64,000 nucleotides of DNA from Trichormus sp. M33_DOE_039 (GTDB lineage: Bacteria > Cyanobacteriota > Cyanobacteriia > Cyanobacteriales > Nostocaceae). The translations under genes were made by a program, and so were the position numbers. The notes beneath the pieces were generated by a model. That model was given only the letters and a program-made list of their open reading frames with translations. It made no database searches and was not told where the DNA came from. The DNA is taken from the NCBI GenBank assembly GCA_015296085.1, contig DVDT01000075.1, positions 1 to 64,000 of the forward strand, written 5' to 3'. Shown here one piece after another: positions 18,360 to 27,742 of this stretch (the stretch's first letter is position 1; every line of letters begins with the position of its first letter).

Positions 18360-20351
18360 TTATTGACCCTTTTTTCTAGTTCGCCATTTTTGGATAGCTT
18401 CTTGAGCATCCTCATGGATAGGGGTGATTTCTGGAACTAGAGTCGCTGTGGCGATCGCAGCTTGAAAGTTGCCTTGTTCAGCACGGGTTTTCGCCAAGTC
18501 TAAAATCTTTTCACTCCATTGGTTAATAGATTTTTTGGCCAAGTCGTAACCAGGTTGCCCTTGTGGAACTCTTTTAGCGACTTCAATGGCACGATTATAA
18601 GTGGATGCTTGTCCCGGCTTAATTAAGGCATTAGCAGCATCTAAAAGGGTGGTATTGGCAAGATACTGTTTAGCTTCTGTGCGCCACTGAGTAATTGCCG
18701 TTTGGGCTTGGGGATAAAGGTTTTCGCCTTTGGGGATCAATTGAGCAGCTGCGATCGCATAATTATATTGTCTTTGTTTTGCTCGACCTTCTGCTAAATC
18801 GAGGATCATCCGACTCCAAATTTTGATATTCTCCTGCGCTTGGTCGTAGAGGGGTTCGCCAGGGTTGATTTTTTTTGCTGTGGCGATCGCCAAGCTGAGA
18901 TCACTCGCTTGAGTTTGTCTGAGAGATTTTTTGGCTAAATCTAGTAAAGCTTGGTTTCGTTTTTGTGATTCAGAAATCGCTGCAATTTGGGCTGTTGATT
19001 GGTTTTTTGGGGTGCGAGGTCGTGATATTTTGGGCGTGGATTGGGAACTTGAGGCAGTTTTGATGATGGGAGACTCATTATTATTAATAGCGGTAGAATA
19101 TACTTCCTCCCTCGCCTGCAAAACTCTGGCTTGATTACGCAGCAAAACTATTGTAATTAAAGTTACTACCAGCATCGTACCGCCACCCCAAATCAGAAAT
19201 TGTCGCCACAATGAAGAGTCTGGTTTGTTTTCCGGGAGACGTGAGATATAAGGTTGGGGAGTTTCAGGTATAAATCTGCTACTCATCTCTTGATCCGTGG
19301 CTGTTGGGGCAAAAGATTGGCTGTTATTGCTGATATTGGGGAATTGTGGCTCATTAAATGTCAGGTTTGGGAATGATAACGCTTGGGATCTATCTTTAAT
19401 CGCCGTTTCTGCATTTTGAGCTTCCAACCACATACTCATGGGGTATGAATTGGCTGTAGTATTGGTTGATGTTTCTCCTAGTGATGGCGCAGCTAATGCG
19501 ACGGCAAAACTTTCCTCTGGAAAAATAATTGGTTCTGTGACTGATGGTTCTAATGTACTAGGAATGAATGTGTGAGGAATTGTGGCTCTAAATTGTAATT
19601 TATTGGTATTTGGCGCAGTTTCAACTGGCGGTAAGATCACTGGTGGCGTAGATGGGATGATGGCAACTGGATTTTGGGTAGGTCGCCAGTAATGCTGAGA
19701 TAATTCTGGGGTGATAATACTCAGGTGTTTTTCTAAATCCGCCAAACTAATGCCATAACCAGAACGTAAAGCGGCTAACAATGCCGCAGTAAAGATGCCG
19801 TGACCAAGTTCTCTACTTTCTTGGGAAAATTGTTCTGGTTGGCAAGAAAAAATTGTTGCTATTTGTAGTTCTTCGGCTAGTTCTAGGGTTTCTTTACCGA
19901 CAAGATTATCCCCGGCTGCACCAAAAGCCCGGTTAATATCCAACAGCAACAAGACATTGAAGTTCGCTAGTTGCAGACTTTGCATTAGCGATCGCACTTC
20001 TATGCCTGTCTCCGGGACACGTTTGGGATCGCCATCTACAGGCATGAGGTAATCTCTACCTGCATAGTTGACCCCATAGCCACTAAAAAATAACCAGATA
20101 CTGTCTTGGGGTTGCCAACAGGCCGCTGCTAAATCTTCTAACAGTAGCAGAATATTTTCTTTAGTCGGATAGGTGGATCGGTCGCCAATTGGTGGTGACG
20201 TATCACTCATGAGCAGACAACGTTGATTTAAAAAACCCGCTTGCTGCACTAAAAAATCTTTTAACGCCTCAGCATCAGCCTGAGCGCAACTTAAAGGTTG
20301 AAATAACTGATATTGATTGATGCCTATGGCGATCGCCCAGTAGTTTGCCAT
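18360..20351 (-). CDS. pseudo-orthocaspase (inactive peptidase C14 domain) membrane protein
   Basis: A 663-residue protein. Residues 1-225 have the caspase/metacaspase p20 fold (WAIAIGINQYQ, then IWLFFSGYG and NVLLLLDINRAFG). The catalytic His of FFSGHG is Tyr92 and the catalytic Cys of the LDxC motif is Asn140, so it should not be a peptidase. A Pro/Ser/Thr-rich linker leads to one membrane segment near 390-412, and the C-terminus holds three to four helical repeats of about 50 residues (AIATAKKINPGEPLYDQA, AIAAAQLIPKGENLYPQA and so on). Pseudo-orthocaspases are known in cyanobacteria; their role is unsettled. Possibly a scaffold. Confidence 0.85.
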   Translation of the reverse strand: MANYWAIAIGINQYQLFQPLSCAQADAEALKDFLVQQAGFLNQRCLLMSDTSPPIGDRSTYPTKENILLLLEDLAAACWQPQDSIWLFFSGYGVNYAGRDYLMPVDGDPKRVPETGIEVRSLMQSLQLANFNVLLLLDINRAFGAAGDNLVGKETLELAEELQIATIFSCQPEQFSQESRELGHGIFTAALLAALRSGYGISLADLEKHLSIITPELSQHYWRPTQNPVAIIPSTPPVILPPVETAPNTNKLQFRATIPHTFIPSTLEPSVTEPIIFPEESFAVALAAPSLGETSTNTTANSYPMSMWLEAQNAETAIKDRSQALSFPNLTFNEPQFPNISNNSQSFAPTATDQEMSSRFIPETPQPYISRLPENKPDSSLWRQFLIWGGGTMLVVTLITIVLLRNQARVLQAREEVYSTAINNNESPIIKTASSSQSTPKISRPRTPKNQSTAQIAAISESQKRNQALLDLAKKSLRQTQASDLSLAIATAKKINPGEPLYDQAQENIKIWSRMILDLAEGRAKQRQYNYAIAAAQLIPKGENLYPQAQTAITQWRTEAKQYLANTTLLDAANALIKPGQASTYNRAIEVAKRVPQGQPGYDLAKKSINQWSEKILDLAKTRAEQGNFQAAIATATLVPEITPIHEDAQEAIQKWRTRKKGQ

Positions 20352-20546
20352 CCCGCCCTTTGTAGGTTGTTGTGTGCTTGCCTAAAATTGCGGTTGGCTT
20401 TGCTGAAAAAACAAAGCTAACCTATGTCTTATAGTTTTGGTGATTCTCTTGGATTCACCGATTTTATGTAATTAATATTACATAGAGTCTCAATAAAACC
20501 CTCAGATTATTCAAAATATTGAACTTCACCAGGGAGCTATAAAGTT

Positions 20547-21134
20547 ATGACCAAAAGTGGTGTACACCAACTATCATCGATCATTCCCTTCTCATTTATT
20601 AGCCAATTTGACAAAAAAATCCGGACATTTCCGTTAATATTTTTGCTCCTTTCTCCCGTGTCTGTATGGATAATCACAGAAACGATTTTCCCCCAAATTG
20701 TGCAAGCTTACACAGCCAGAGTAGACTTGACTATTGATCGATTACCAGATGAAGGCTATGAAGCCATTCTCAGACGAGCCGAAATGACTGCTAGAGCAGC
20801 AGCACAACGTAGCTTTGATCAAGATATTCTAGTAACAGATGTTTCTGTAATTATCTCCGTACAAAGTTATGGAGCGATCGCCCCAATATTAACGTTAGGT
20901 GTTAGCCGCCAACAATGGCGCACCCGTCCCGATCCCCGTCGATGGGCAACTTATTATAAATATGCGCGATCGCTCCTCCGTTTTGAACAACCATCCACTC
21001 CCAACCCAGCTGCCGCAGTAACTATTCCCACAACCTCACCGGAGGCAGGAAGCCAAAAACCAGAAGTAGGAGGAAATACTCCCGTAGTTCCACCAGCAGC
21101 AGGAGGCCAGAAGCCGGAGACCGGAGGAATTTAG
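20547..21134 (+). CDS. hypothetical membrane-anchored or exported protein
   Basis: A 195-residue protein with one hydrophobic segment at about 30-52 (FPLIFLLLSPVSVWII). A compact extracytoplasmic part follows (about 55-150, with DLTIDRLPDEGYEAILRRAE), then a Pro/Gly/Glu-rich tail carrying a repeated GGQKPE/GSQKPE unit. No family recognised beyond resemblance to other cyanobacterial hypotheticals. GGGAG about 13 bases before ATG supports the start. It is divergent from the pseudo-orthocaspase gene. Confidence 0.7.
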   Translation: MTKSGVHQLSSIIPFSFISQFDKKIRTFPLIFLLLSPVSVWIITETIFPQIVQAYTARVDLTIDRLPDEGYEAILRRAEMTARAAAQRSFDQDILVTDVSVIISVQSYGAIAPILTLGVSRQQWRTRPDPRRWATYYKYARSLLRFEQPSTPNPAAAVTIPTTSPEAGSQKPEVGGNTPVVPPAAGGQKPETGGI

Positions 21135-21373
21135 CGATGTAGGGGTAAATGCAATCTTTCTTTACTATGCTCAATGATGGCAGTTGCTCCACTTAGGGAA
21201 AAGTCAGATTTTCATCCACCCCTATACCCTTACACCCTAAAACAGTGTCTTATAGGCAAAGCGTAAAAAACCTACACCTGTGAGTCACTGCCTCCCCCAT
21301 GCCCAATTTATTTGACTTCGGCTAGCGATCGCTTAGAATAGAAAGGTTGTCAAGAATTGCGATATCGGCTATC

Positions 21374-21547
21374 ATGGCTGTTCCTAAGAAGAAAACATCT
21401 AAATCTAAACGAGATAAACGTCGAGCTACCTGGAGACACAAGGCTGCTGTTGAAGCGCAAAAAGCTCTTTCCTTGGGTAAATCTATTTTGACGGGACGTT
21501 CTACATTTGTCTATCCTACTGCTGAAGAAGAAGACGAAGAAGAATAA
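21374..21547 (+). CDS. rpmF: 50S ribosomal protein L32
   Basis: A 57-residue protein beginning [20 protein letters not shown], the L32 signature. It ends with an acidic EEEDEEE tail typical of cyanobacteria. It lacks the zinc-binding Cys pairs present in some bacterial L32s. The open frame extends nine codons upstream, but ATG 21374 gives the conserved N-terminus. Confidence 0.95.
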   Translation: MAVPKKKTSKSKRDKRRATWRHKAAVEAQKALSLGKSILTGRSTFVYPTAEEEDEEE

Positions 21548-21556
21548 GAAAAAATC

Positions 21557-21598
21557 GGTAATGAGTAATTAGAGTTACCTAATTACCCATTACCTTTT
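21557..21598 (+). terminator. terminator after rpmF
   Basis: A 16-bp stem with one mismatch, 21557-21572 against 21579-21594, followed by TTTT. It starts nine bases after the rpmF stop codon. Confidence 0.7.
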
Positions 21599-21693
21599 AC
21601 CCATGACTGATGATCAAATAATCACATCAACAGTAAAGTATATCTAGCCTCTGATTTTTTGATTTTCAATAAAATTAATATTTAACTTGGAAA

Positions 21694-21728
21694 TAGGGGC
21701 GTAGGGGGTAAGGGTATAGGGGTGTAAA
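21694..21728. repeat. TAGGGGTGTAAGGG short tandem repeat tract
   Basis: Degenerate tandem TAGGGGT/GTAAGGG units lie in the spacer after rpmF, with the complementary version near 21790. Comparable tracts occur at 10025-10066, 39664-39707, 57150-57185 and 61461-61507. Confidence 0.6.
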
Positions 21729-21839
21729 GGAAACCATATTAATATAGTCATTGTCTGAAATTGAATTGTATAAGTCTTGGAAACTCTTACCCCACCCCTA
21801 CACGCCCATATTCATACACCCTCTACCTAAAATGGGATT

Positions 21840-22457
21840 ATGTTAGGGAAATTTTTTCAAAAACCAAATTCAGGAAATAGCGATGGGCTAGACCCCGCCT
21901 TAGGCGATCGCGTCCCCCCAGGACAACACTTGGCTAAAGGTTTTCCTGTGTTAACCTACGGTCAAGCACCGCAAGTTAGTATAGAAGGATGGGAATTTCG
22001 GGTTTGGGGTTTGGCTAAACCTGTAGTGTTGAGTTGGTCAGATTTTATGAGTCTACCTCAACATGAATTCACCGCAGATTTTCACTGTGTCACCCGTTGG
22101 TCTAAGCTTGATGTCAAGTGGACAGGAATCAAAGTCACAGATTTCATGAATTTAATTGAGGTAGATCCCCAAGCAGCTCATGTGATGGAACATTGCTATG
22201 GGGGCTACACTACTAATATTGCAATGGTGGATTTTGTTAGAGAAGAAAACTTTTTCGCCTTTAAATTATTTGGTGAACCATTATCAGGAGAACATGGCGG
22301 GCCGATGCGGTTGGTTGTACCCCACCTTTACGCATGGAAAAGTGCTAAATGGATTAATGGATTGGAGTTTCTAGACCAGGAAGAACTAGGTTTTTGGGAA
22401 CGCAATGGCTATCATCGCCGTGGCGAACCTTGGGCGCAAGAGCGATATAGTTACTAG
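21840..22457 (+). CDS. sulfite oxidase-like molybdopterin oxidoreductase
   Basis: A 205-residue single-domain molybdopterin-binding protein of the sulfite oxidase/YedY superfamily. Cys83 in DFHCVTRW is the expected molybdenum ligand, and EHGGPMRLVVPHLYAWKSAKW near the C-terminus is the characteristic cofactor-binding stretch. No signal peptide, haem domain or dimerisation domain is present, so it is a compact cytoplasmic form. Substrate unknown. Confidence 0.87.
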   Translation: MLGKFFQKPNSGNSDGLDPALGDRVPPGQHLAKGFPVLTYGQAPQVSIEGWEFRVWGLAKPVVLSWSDFMSLPQHEFTADFHCVTRWSKLDVKWTGIKVTDFMNLIEVDPQAAHVMEHCYGGYTTNIAMVDFVREENFFAFKLFGEPLSGEHGGPMRLVVPHLYAWKSAKWINGLEFLDQEELGFWERNGYHRRGEPWAQERYSY

Positions 22458-22527
22458 AAAAAAAGGAAGGGAAAAGAATTAATCCCTTTCCTATTTTACC
22501 TATTTGATAAGTTGTAATCCCTAACCT

Positions 22528-23901
22528 CTACCTAATAATTAGTTTCAACAAAGATAGTTTACCTTTGTATGGTGCGTAACGCCAATTTAAGTCTAGCCAA
22601 AAGGAATTTTTTAAGACACTTTTGTAATGTGAGAAGGTGTCAAAACTAGCTTTTCCGTGATAACTACCAATACCGCTATTACCTACACCACCAAAGGGGA
22701 GAGACGAGACAGCAAATTGCATGGCTATATCGTTGATACATACTCCACCAGATGATGTGTTTTGCAAGATATATTTTTGGAGTTTTTGATTGCGTGAAAA
22801 TAGATATAAAGCTAAGGGTTTTGGTTGAGAATTAATTAAGGCGATCGCAGCTTCTATATTGGTATATTCTAAGATGGGTAAAATCGGCCCGAAAATTTCT
22901 TCCTGCATTATCGGATCTGTTAGAGATACATGATCAATTAATGTGGGAGAAATATATAATTCTTCAGGTTTAGTGTCACCACCAATGATAATTTCACCAT
23001 TATTCAACAGTTGATTTAAACGCTCAAAATGTTGTTGATTGATAATCCTGGGATAATCTGGACTATTGACTGGATTTTCACCATAAAAGTCTCTGATAGT
23101 TCTTGTTAAAGCTGCAATTAAATCTGGTTTAATGGTTTGATTAACTAACAGATAATCTGGTGCAATACAAGTTTGTCCAGCATTAATAAACTTACCCCAT
23201 ATAATCCGTTTTGCTGTATGTTCTAGATTAATATCTGTATCGACAATGCAAGGACTTTTACCGCCTAATTCTAACGTCACTGGTGTGAGAGTTTTTGCTG
23301 CTGCCATCATCACGAGTTTACCAACGGATGAACTACCAGTAAACAAAATATGATCAAATTTTTCTGCTAATAGTTGTTGACTGGTTTCTATCCCACCTGT
23401 AACTACAGCAATATAATCACTGGCAAAATATTTACTAATAATTTCAACTAATAAATTAGAAGTATGAGGTGCAAGTTCTGAAGGTTTGATAATGGCACAA
23501 TTACCAGCCGCAATCGCACCTATTAAGGGGGCAATAATTAACTGAAATTGGTAGTTCCAAGCCCCAATAATTAAGACAATTCCTAAGGGTTCTGGGCAAA
23601 TTTGGGCTGAGTATTGAAAAAGTTCTAATGGGACTGCTACTTTTTTAGGCTGAGTCCAACTTTTTAGATGCTTGATGGCGTAGTCAATTTCTTTAGTAAT
23701 AAAGATTTCTGTAGCGTAAGTTTCAAACTCCGATTTATGCAAATCTGCTTTTAAAGCCTGAATAATTTCTAGCTGATGACTTTTAATTAATTGTTTGAGT
23801 GTTTGGAGTTGGGCAAGGCGAAAGTTGATATCTTTAGTTTGGCCAGTTTGAAAAAACTGACGCTGTTTTTGTATGATTTCTTGAATATTTAAAGTATTCA
23901 T
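22528..23901 (-). CDS. aldehyde dehydrogenase family protein
   Basis: A 457-residue NAD(P)-dependent aldehyde dehydrogenase from the likelier ATG at 23901; an upstream ATG at 23913 would add four residues. Nucleotide-binding motifs IIGAWNYQF and FTGSSSVGK are visible. The general base Glu is in TLELGGKSP (about 211) and the catalytic Cys in GQTCIAPDY (about 245). The C-terminus ends in a hydrophobic LSLLKLIIR, reminiscent of fatty aldehyde dehydrogenases that associate with membranes. A fatty aldehyde substrate is an inference. Confidence 0.92.
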   Translation of the reverse strand: MNTLNIQEIIQKQRQFFQTGQTKDINFRLAQLQTLKQLIKSHQLEIIQALKADLHKSEFETYATEIFITKEIDYAIKHLKSWTQPKKVAVPLELFQYSAQICPEPLGIVLIIGAWNYQFQLIIAPLIGAIAAGNCAIIKPSELAPHTSNLLVEIISKYFASDYIAVVTGGIETSQQLLAEKFDHILFTGSSSVGKLVMMAAAKTLTPVTLELGGKSPCIVDTDINLEHTAKRIIWGKFINAGQTCIAPDYLLVNQTIKPDLIAALTRTIRDFYGENPVNSPDYPRIINQQHFERLNQLLNNGEIIIGGDTKPEELYISPTLIDHVSLTDPIMQEEIFGPILPILEYTNIEAAIALINSQPKPLALYLFSRNQKLQKYILQNTSSGGVCINDIAMQFAVSSLPFGGVGNSGIGSYHGKASFDTFSHYKSVLKNSFWLDLNWRYAPYKGKLSLLKLIIR

Positions 23902-24356
23902 AGTACATGGCAACGTTTCTACTTTTAATTAACGTAAGTTCGACAAAACCTAACCCCAACCCCTTCCCTTTTAGGGAAGGGGCAGAAAATCTACAACTTG
24001 GTAAGAAAAAATAGATTTTTTAAACCTCTCCCTGAAGCAGAGCTACGGTGTACACACAAGTCTAATAAGCTAGCCCGACAACGTTTTGATCCCCCCTAAC
24101 CCCCCTTAAAAAAGGGGGAACAAGAATCAAAGTCCCCCTTTTGAAAGGGAGCCACTGCGTTGGAGAGACACTGCGTCGGGCGGCTTTGCCGACTTGTAGC
24201 AAGTGGCGTGGATTTAGGGGGATCAAGCCACATTTTGCACTTAGCAACAAAGATGTGTGTACACGGTAGCTGAAGCAGAGAGGGGTACACTGCGGGTAGC
24301 AAGCTATGGAGAGGTGTTCTTCATATCCATCGAACTTACGTTAATTGATATTGATA
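23902..24356. repeat. intergenic region packed with hairpins and a dispersed repeat
   Basis: A 455-base spacer. It holds a 10-bp hairpin CCCCTTCCCT/AGGGAAGGGG (23960-23982), a CCCCCTT/AAGGGGG hairpin (24101-24118), and a copy of a dispersed element whose core GGGCGGCTTTGCCGACTTG spans 24178-24196 and recurs at 46152 and 46393. The direct-repeat words ACTGCGTTGGAGAGACACTG precede the core. Short open frames on the minus strand here are artefacts of the repeats. Confidence 0.65.
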
Positions 24357-25463
24357 TTAATGTTGAATGGGTAGGCTGACAATAAATACACTACCTTTTC
24401 CTAATTCAGAACTGACAACAATATTACCGTGATGGGCTTCGACAATGCGCCGGGAAAGGTACAAACCTAAACCACTACCAGAAATTTTGTGACTACCTTG
24501 GCGAAATCTTTCAAATAGAGTAGCTTGTTCTGCGGGTGGAATTCCTCGCCCGGTATCTGCTATCTCTATATTTATATAGTCGGCTTGATCTAAATTAGAA
24601 TGTTGCAGGCGGATAGTCACTGAACCAGATTCAGTAAATTTGATGGCGTTACCGATAAGGTTAGTAAATAGGCGATGTAGTTCTAAGCGATCGCCTGTGA
24701 CGGTGCTGGAATTTGCTGTACCATCAAACTCTAGATTAATACTTAAGCTTTTTGGTTGGGCTAGGGGTGTGAGTTCTCCTACTACTTCTTTGAGTAATTG
24801 GCTCAAATTTACTGGCTGAAACGCTAAGGTTTTACGACCGGCTTCAAAGCGATAAACTTCTAATAAAGTATTCACCATCGATAGCAGATTGCTATTACTA
24901 CGCCCCATAATCACGATCACTTCCTGCATTTGGGGTGATAATGTGCCTAATGCACCTTGTTGAAACAGTGTCAGCATCCGATCAGCTGCTACTAGGGGTG
25001 TTCGCAAATCGTGAGTAAGACGAGACACAAAATCTTCCCTCTGGCGGGCTATTTCATCCCGTTCATCCATGCTATGTTTTAACCGCAACAGCGATCGCAC
25101 CCTGGCTAATAACTCATCCACTGTCACGGGTTTGCGGATAAAATCATCAGCACCTAAATCTAATCCCTGTGCTACATTCGGTGCATCATGGGCGGTAATT
25201 AAGAGGATGGGAATGTATTGTGGTAACTGCATTTCCCCACGAATGCGCCTGGTAACTTCATAACCATCCATTCCCGGCATCATTAGATCTAGCAGTACTA
25301 AGTCACAAGGAGATGCTTGCAGTTGTGCTAATGCTGAGAAGCCATTTTCTGCGGTACTAATTGTATAGCCTTCTTCCTCCAAGATGGTTTTAATTAAAAA
25401 CACATTATCAGGAGAGTCATCCACAACTAGAATTTTGCCAGAGTGAGAAGTATGTGAACTCAT
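24357..25463 (-). CDS. response regulator-histidine kinase hybrid
   Basis: A 368-residue cytoplasmic protein. An N-terminal receiver domain (10-125) has phosphoacceptor Asp59 in LVLLDLMMPGMDG and conserved Lys in FIRKPV. A HisKA dimerisation domain follows with His151 in SRLTHDLRTP, then a HATPase with N box NLIGNAIKF, G1 DTGRGIP and G2 GSGLGLYLS. The REC-first layout, common in cyanobacteria, suggests that it takes phosphate from another kinase and then signals onward. No cognate regulator is adjacent. It lies downstream of sppA on the same strand, but a strong hairpin separates them. Confidence 0.92.
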   Translation of the reverse strand: MSSHTSHSGKILVVDDSPDNVFLIKTILEEEGYTISTAENGFSALAQLQASPCDLVLLDLMMPGMDGYEVTRRIRGEMQLPQYIPILLITAHDAPNVAQGLDLGADDFIRKPVTVDELLARVRSLLRLKHSMDERDEIARQREDFVSRLTHDLRTPLVAADRMLTLFQQGALGTLSPQMQEVIVIMGRSNSNLLSMVNTLLEVYRFEAGRKTLAFQPVNLSQLLKEVVGELTPLAQPKSLSINLEFDGTANSSTVTGDRLELHRLFTNLIGNAIKFTESGSVTIRLQHSNLDQADYINIEIADTGRGIPPAEQATLFERFRQGSHKISGSGLGLYLSRRIVEAHHGNIVVSSELGKGSVFIVSLPIQH

Positions 25464-25755
25464 GAGACACCGAGATAAGAATAAGGGATTCGCTCAAAGC
25501 TTATTGTTTGTTGTCGTAACAAAATGTGCTTTTTACTTAGTGGGCCATCAACTTTGAAAATAGCGTATGGATAAGTTTTTGGGCAGATGTTACGCAATGT
25601 CAATTTAAATTCACTTTTGCCGCAGTGAGGTATTAAGAGATTTTAAAATTAATTTGCAAAAATTAGCAGTTATCACAAATTTTTTTATACCTCAATCTCC
25701 GGTAGTTCCCCTTAGTAAACACACCCTTCAATGATGAACTTTCCTATTGAAATAA

Positions 25756-25808
25756 AGTACATCTCGTTAAGTTCCGGCTTCTTTGCTGGGAACTTAACGA
25801 GATGTACT
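25756..25808 (-). terminator. terminator after sppA, perfect 20-bp stem
   Basis: A perfect 20-bp inverted repeat, 25756-25775 and 25789-25808, with a 13-base loop, begins 22 bases beyond the sppA stop. On the minus strand it is followed by TTTATTT, consistent with a terminator for sppA. Confidence 0.7.
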
Positions 25809-25829
25809 GAGAAAAAATACAATATATAA

Positions 25830-27665
25830 CTATTCGATTTTCAAATTGAACGGTAATCGTGCATAAACTCCTTGGGGGTCGTTCATATTTTGCATAATTG
25901 CTAGTTCCTTTTGGATTTTTTGGAATTCAACAGTGAGGGGATTAGTTGGCTTAATGTCTAATTGTTGAAAACCTAAAGTGGTACTAATTTCGTCAACTGT
26001 CCGCCCAAACAAACGTTCGCCAAATGTGCTTTCTTTGGGATATTCTTGCAATTGCCAATTTTTACCCAGTTTGGCTTGTTTAGCAGCATATTCCACGGCT
26101 GCATTTAAGCCACCGATTTCATCGACTAAACCAATTTGTTTAGCAGCGACACCAGACCAAACTCTACCTTGGGCAATTTCTGCTACTTTTTGTTCTGGTA
26201 GTTTGCGTCCTTGGGCGACTTTATTGAGAAATAAATTATAAATGCGGTTAACGCTACGTTGATAGAGGGCTAATTCTTGGGGTGATTTGGGACGCGCAAA
26301 GGTTTGACTATCAGCATAACGGGCCGTTTTGACAGAATCCCACGTGATTCCATTGTCGTTGGCTAGCTTTTGACCATTGAGTAATATCCCAAATACACCA
26401 ATCGAACCTGTAATAGTATTGGGTTCAGCAAAGATGCGGTTGGAATCGCTGGCTATCCAATAACCTCCAGAGGCGGCGACATCACCCATAGAGACGATGA
26501 CAGGTTTAACTTGGCGAGTCAGTCGCACTTCTCGCTGCATAACTTCGGATGCTGTCGCACTACCGCCAGGACTGTTAATTCTTAAAACAACCGCTTTGAT
26601 ATTTTTATCTTGACGGATTTTGTTGAAGATAGCCGCAAAGCGATCGCCTCCTATTTGAGTGTCGTCACCTTTACCATCAACAATCTCACCTTCGGCATAG
26701 ACGACAGCAACTTTATTTTTGGCTGTGCGTTCTACTGGTAAAGACTTGTCGGGTACTTGTGCGTATTCCATTAAGTCTATTTGGCGGAAGCTTTTCTCAT
26801 CTTCTTTGCTATTTGTTAATTTCTTTAAGTCAGTTACTACCTGATCGCTATACGCTATTTGATCAACTAAACCATTTGTTTTCGCTGTAGTCGCTTCTAA
26901 TATGGCTTGATTATCGGCGATCGCTTGTAATTTTTGTGGGTTAATTTTTCGGCTTTTGCCTACTGTCGCACGCCATTCTCCCCAAATATCATCTAACAAT
27001 TTTTGGGTTTGTGCGCGGTTTTCTGGGCTAAGTTGATTCAATACCAAAGGTTCCACTGCGCCTTTGAATTTGCCTACACGGACAACCTGCACCCCAATTC
27101 CATACTTTTGCAATGCTCCAGCCAGAAACATGGGTTGGCTACTGAAACCGTTGATTTCCATCGCACCCAAGGGATTCAGTGCAATGGTATCGGCTGCAGA
27201 ACTGAGATAATATTCCTTTTCTCCCCATTCCATACCATAGGCAATTACCTTCTTGCCACTAGCACGGAAGTCTTCTAAGGCTTTACGAATTTCTTTGAGA
27301 GATGCAAATCCTAAGCTATTCGCTCCCCCAGTGCGGGTAGCATCTAAGTAAATGCCTACAATCCGCTTATCACTCTTGGCTTTAGCGATAGTATCTAGGA
27401 CACTACGGAGGGTCATCCGTTCTTGTTTTACTCCAGATAAAGTATTTTGAAATACTTCACCAGAACTGGGTTCTCTGTCAGTGATATTCATTGATAAGTC
27501 AAAGACGACTACAGACTTATCTTTGACTAGAGGCCCCGGATCTTTGGAACTTGCCAGAGTCAATAACAATATTAATAGTCCTGTTGTACTAATCCCAGAG
27601 AAAATAATTAGTCCTAATACAGTTCCTAGTAAGCTAGCAGCAGTTTGTTTTAAAAAGTTATTCAT
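25830..27665 (-). CDS. sppA: signal peptide peptidase SppA, long (67K) type
   Basis: A 611-residue membrane serine protease that degrades cleaved signal peptides. One N-terminal membrane segment lies at 8-40. Two tandem peptidase S49 domains follow. The catalytic Lys is likely in EWGEKEYYLSS (about 150, first domain) and the Ser in DVAASGGYW (about 395, second domain), preceded by NSPGGSATASE. This split dyad is characteristic of the long bacterial SppA. In cyanobacteria SppA proteins have been linked to thylakoid light acclimation; which role applies here is unknown. Confidence 0.93.
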   Translation of the reverse strand: MNNFLKQTAASLLGTVLGLIIFSGISTTGLLILLLTLASSKDPGPLVKDKSVVVFDLSMNITDREPSSGEVFQNTLSGVKQERMTLRSVLDTIAKAKSDKRIVGIYLDATRTGGANSLGFASLKEIRKALEDFRASGKKVIAYGMEWGEKEYYLSSAADTIALNPLGAMEINGFSSQPMFLAGALQKYGIGVQVVRVGKFKGAVEPLVLNQLSPENRAQTQKLLDDIWGEWRATVGKSRKINPQKLQAIADNQAILEATTAKTNGLVDQIAYSDQVVTDLKKLTNSKEDEKSFRQIDLMEYAQVPDKSLPVERTAKNKVAVVYAEGEIVDGKGDDTQIGGDRFAAIFNKIRQDKNIKAVVLRINSPGGSATASEVMQREVRLTRQVKPVIVSMGDVAASGGYWIASDSNRIFAEPNTITGSIGVFGILLNGQKLANDNGITWDSVKTARYADSQTFARPKSPQELALYQRSVNRIYNLFLNKVAQGRKLPEQKVAEIAQGRVWSGVAAKQIGLVDEIGGLNAAVEYAAKQAKLGKNWQLQEYPKESTFGERLFGRTVDEISTTLGFQQLDIKPTNPLTVEFQKIQKELAIMQNMNDPQGVYARLPFNLKIE

Positions 27666-27742
27666 TAGTTAATAGTCAATGGTCATTAGTTAATAGTTAA
27701 CACTCAACAGTTGTCCGTGTTTTCTCCTCTGCTCCCTATCCC

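Noticed and set aside
24062-24302. Two overlapping minus-strand frames of 62 and 68 residues
   Set aside because: They translate the dispersed hairpin repeat and GGGGG-rich hairpins; similar frames appear wherever the element occurs (for example 46022-46552).
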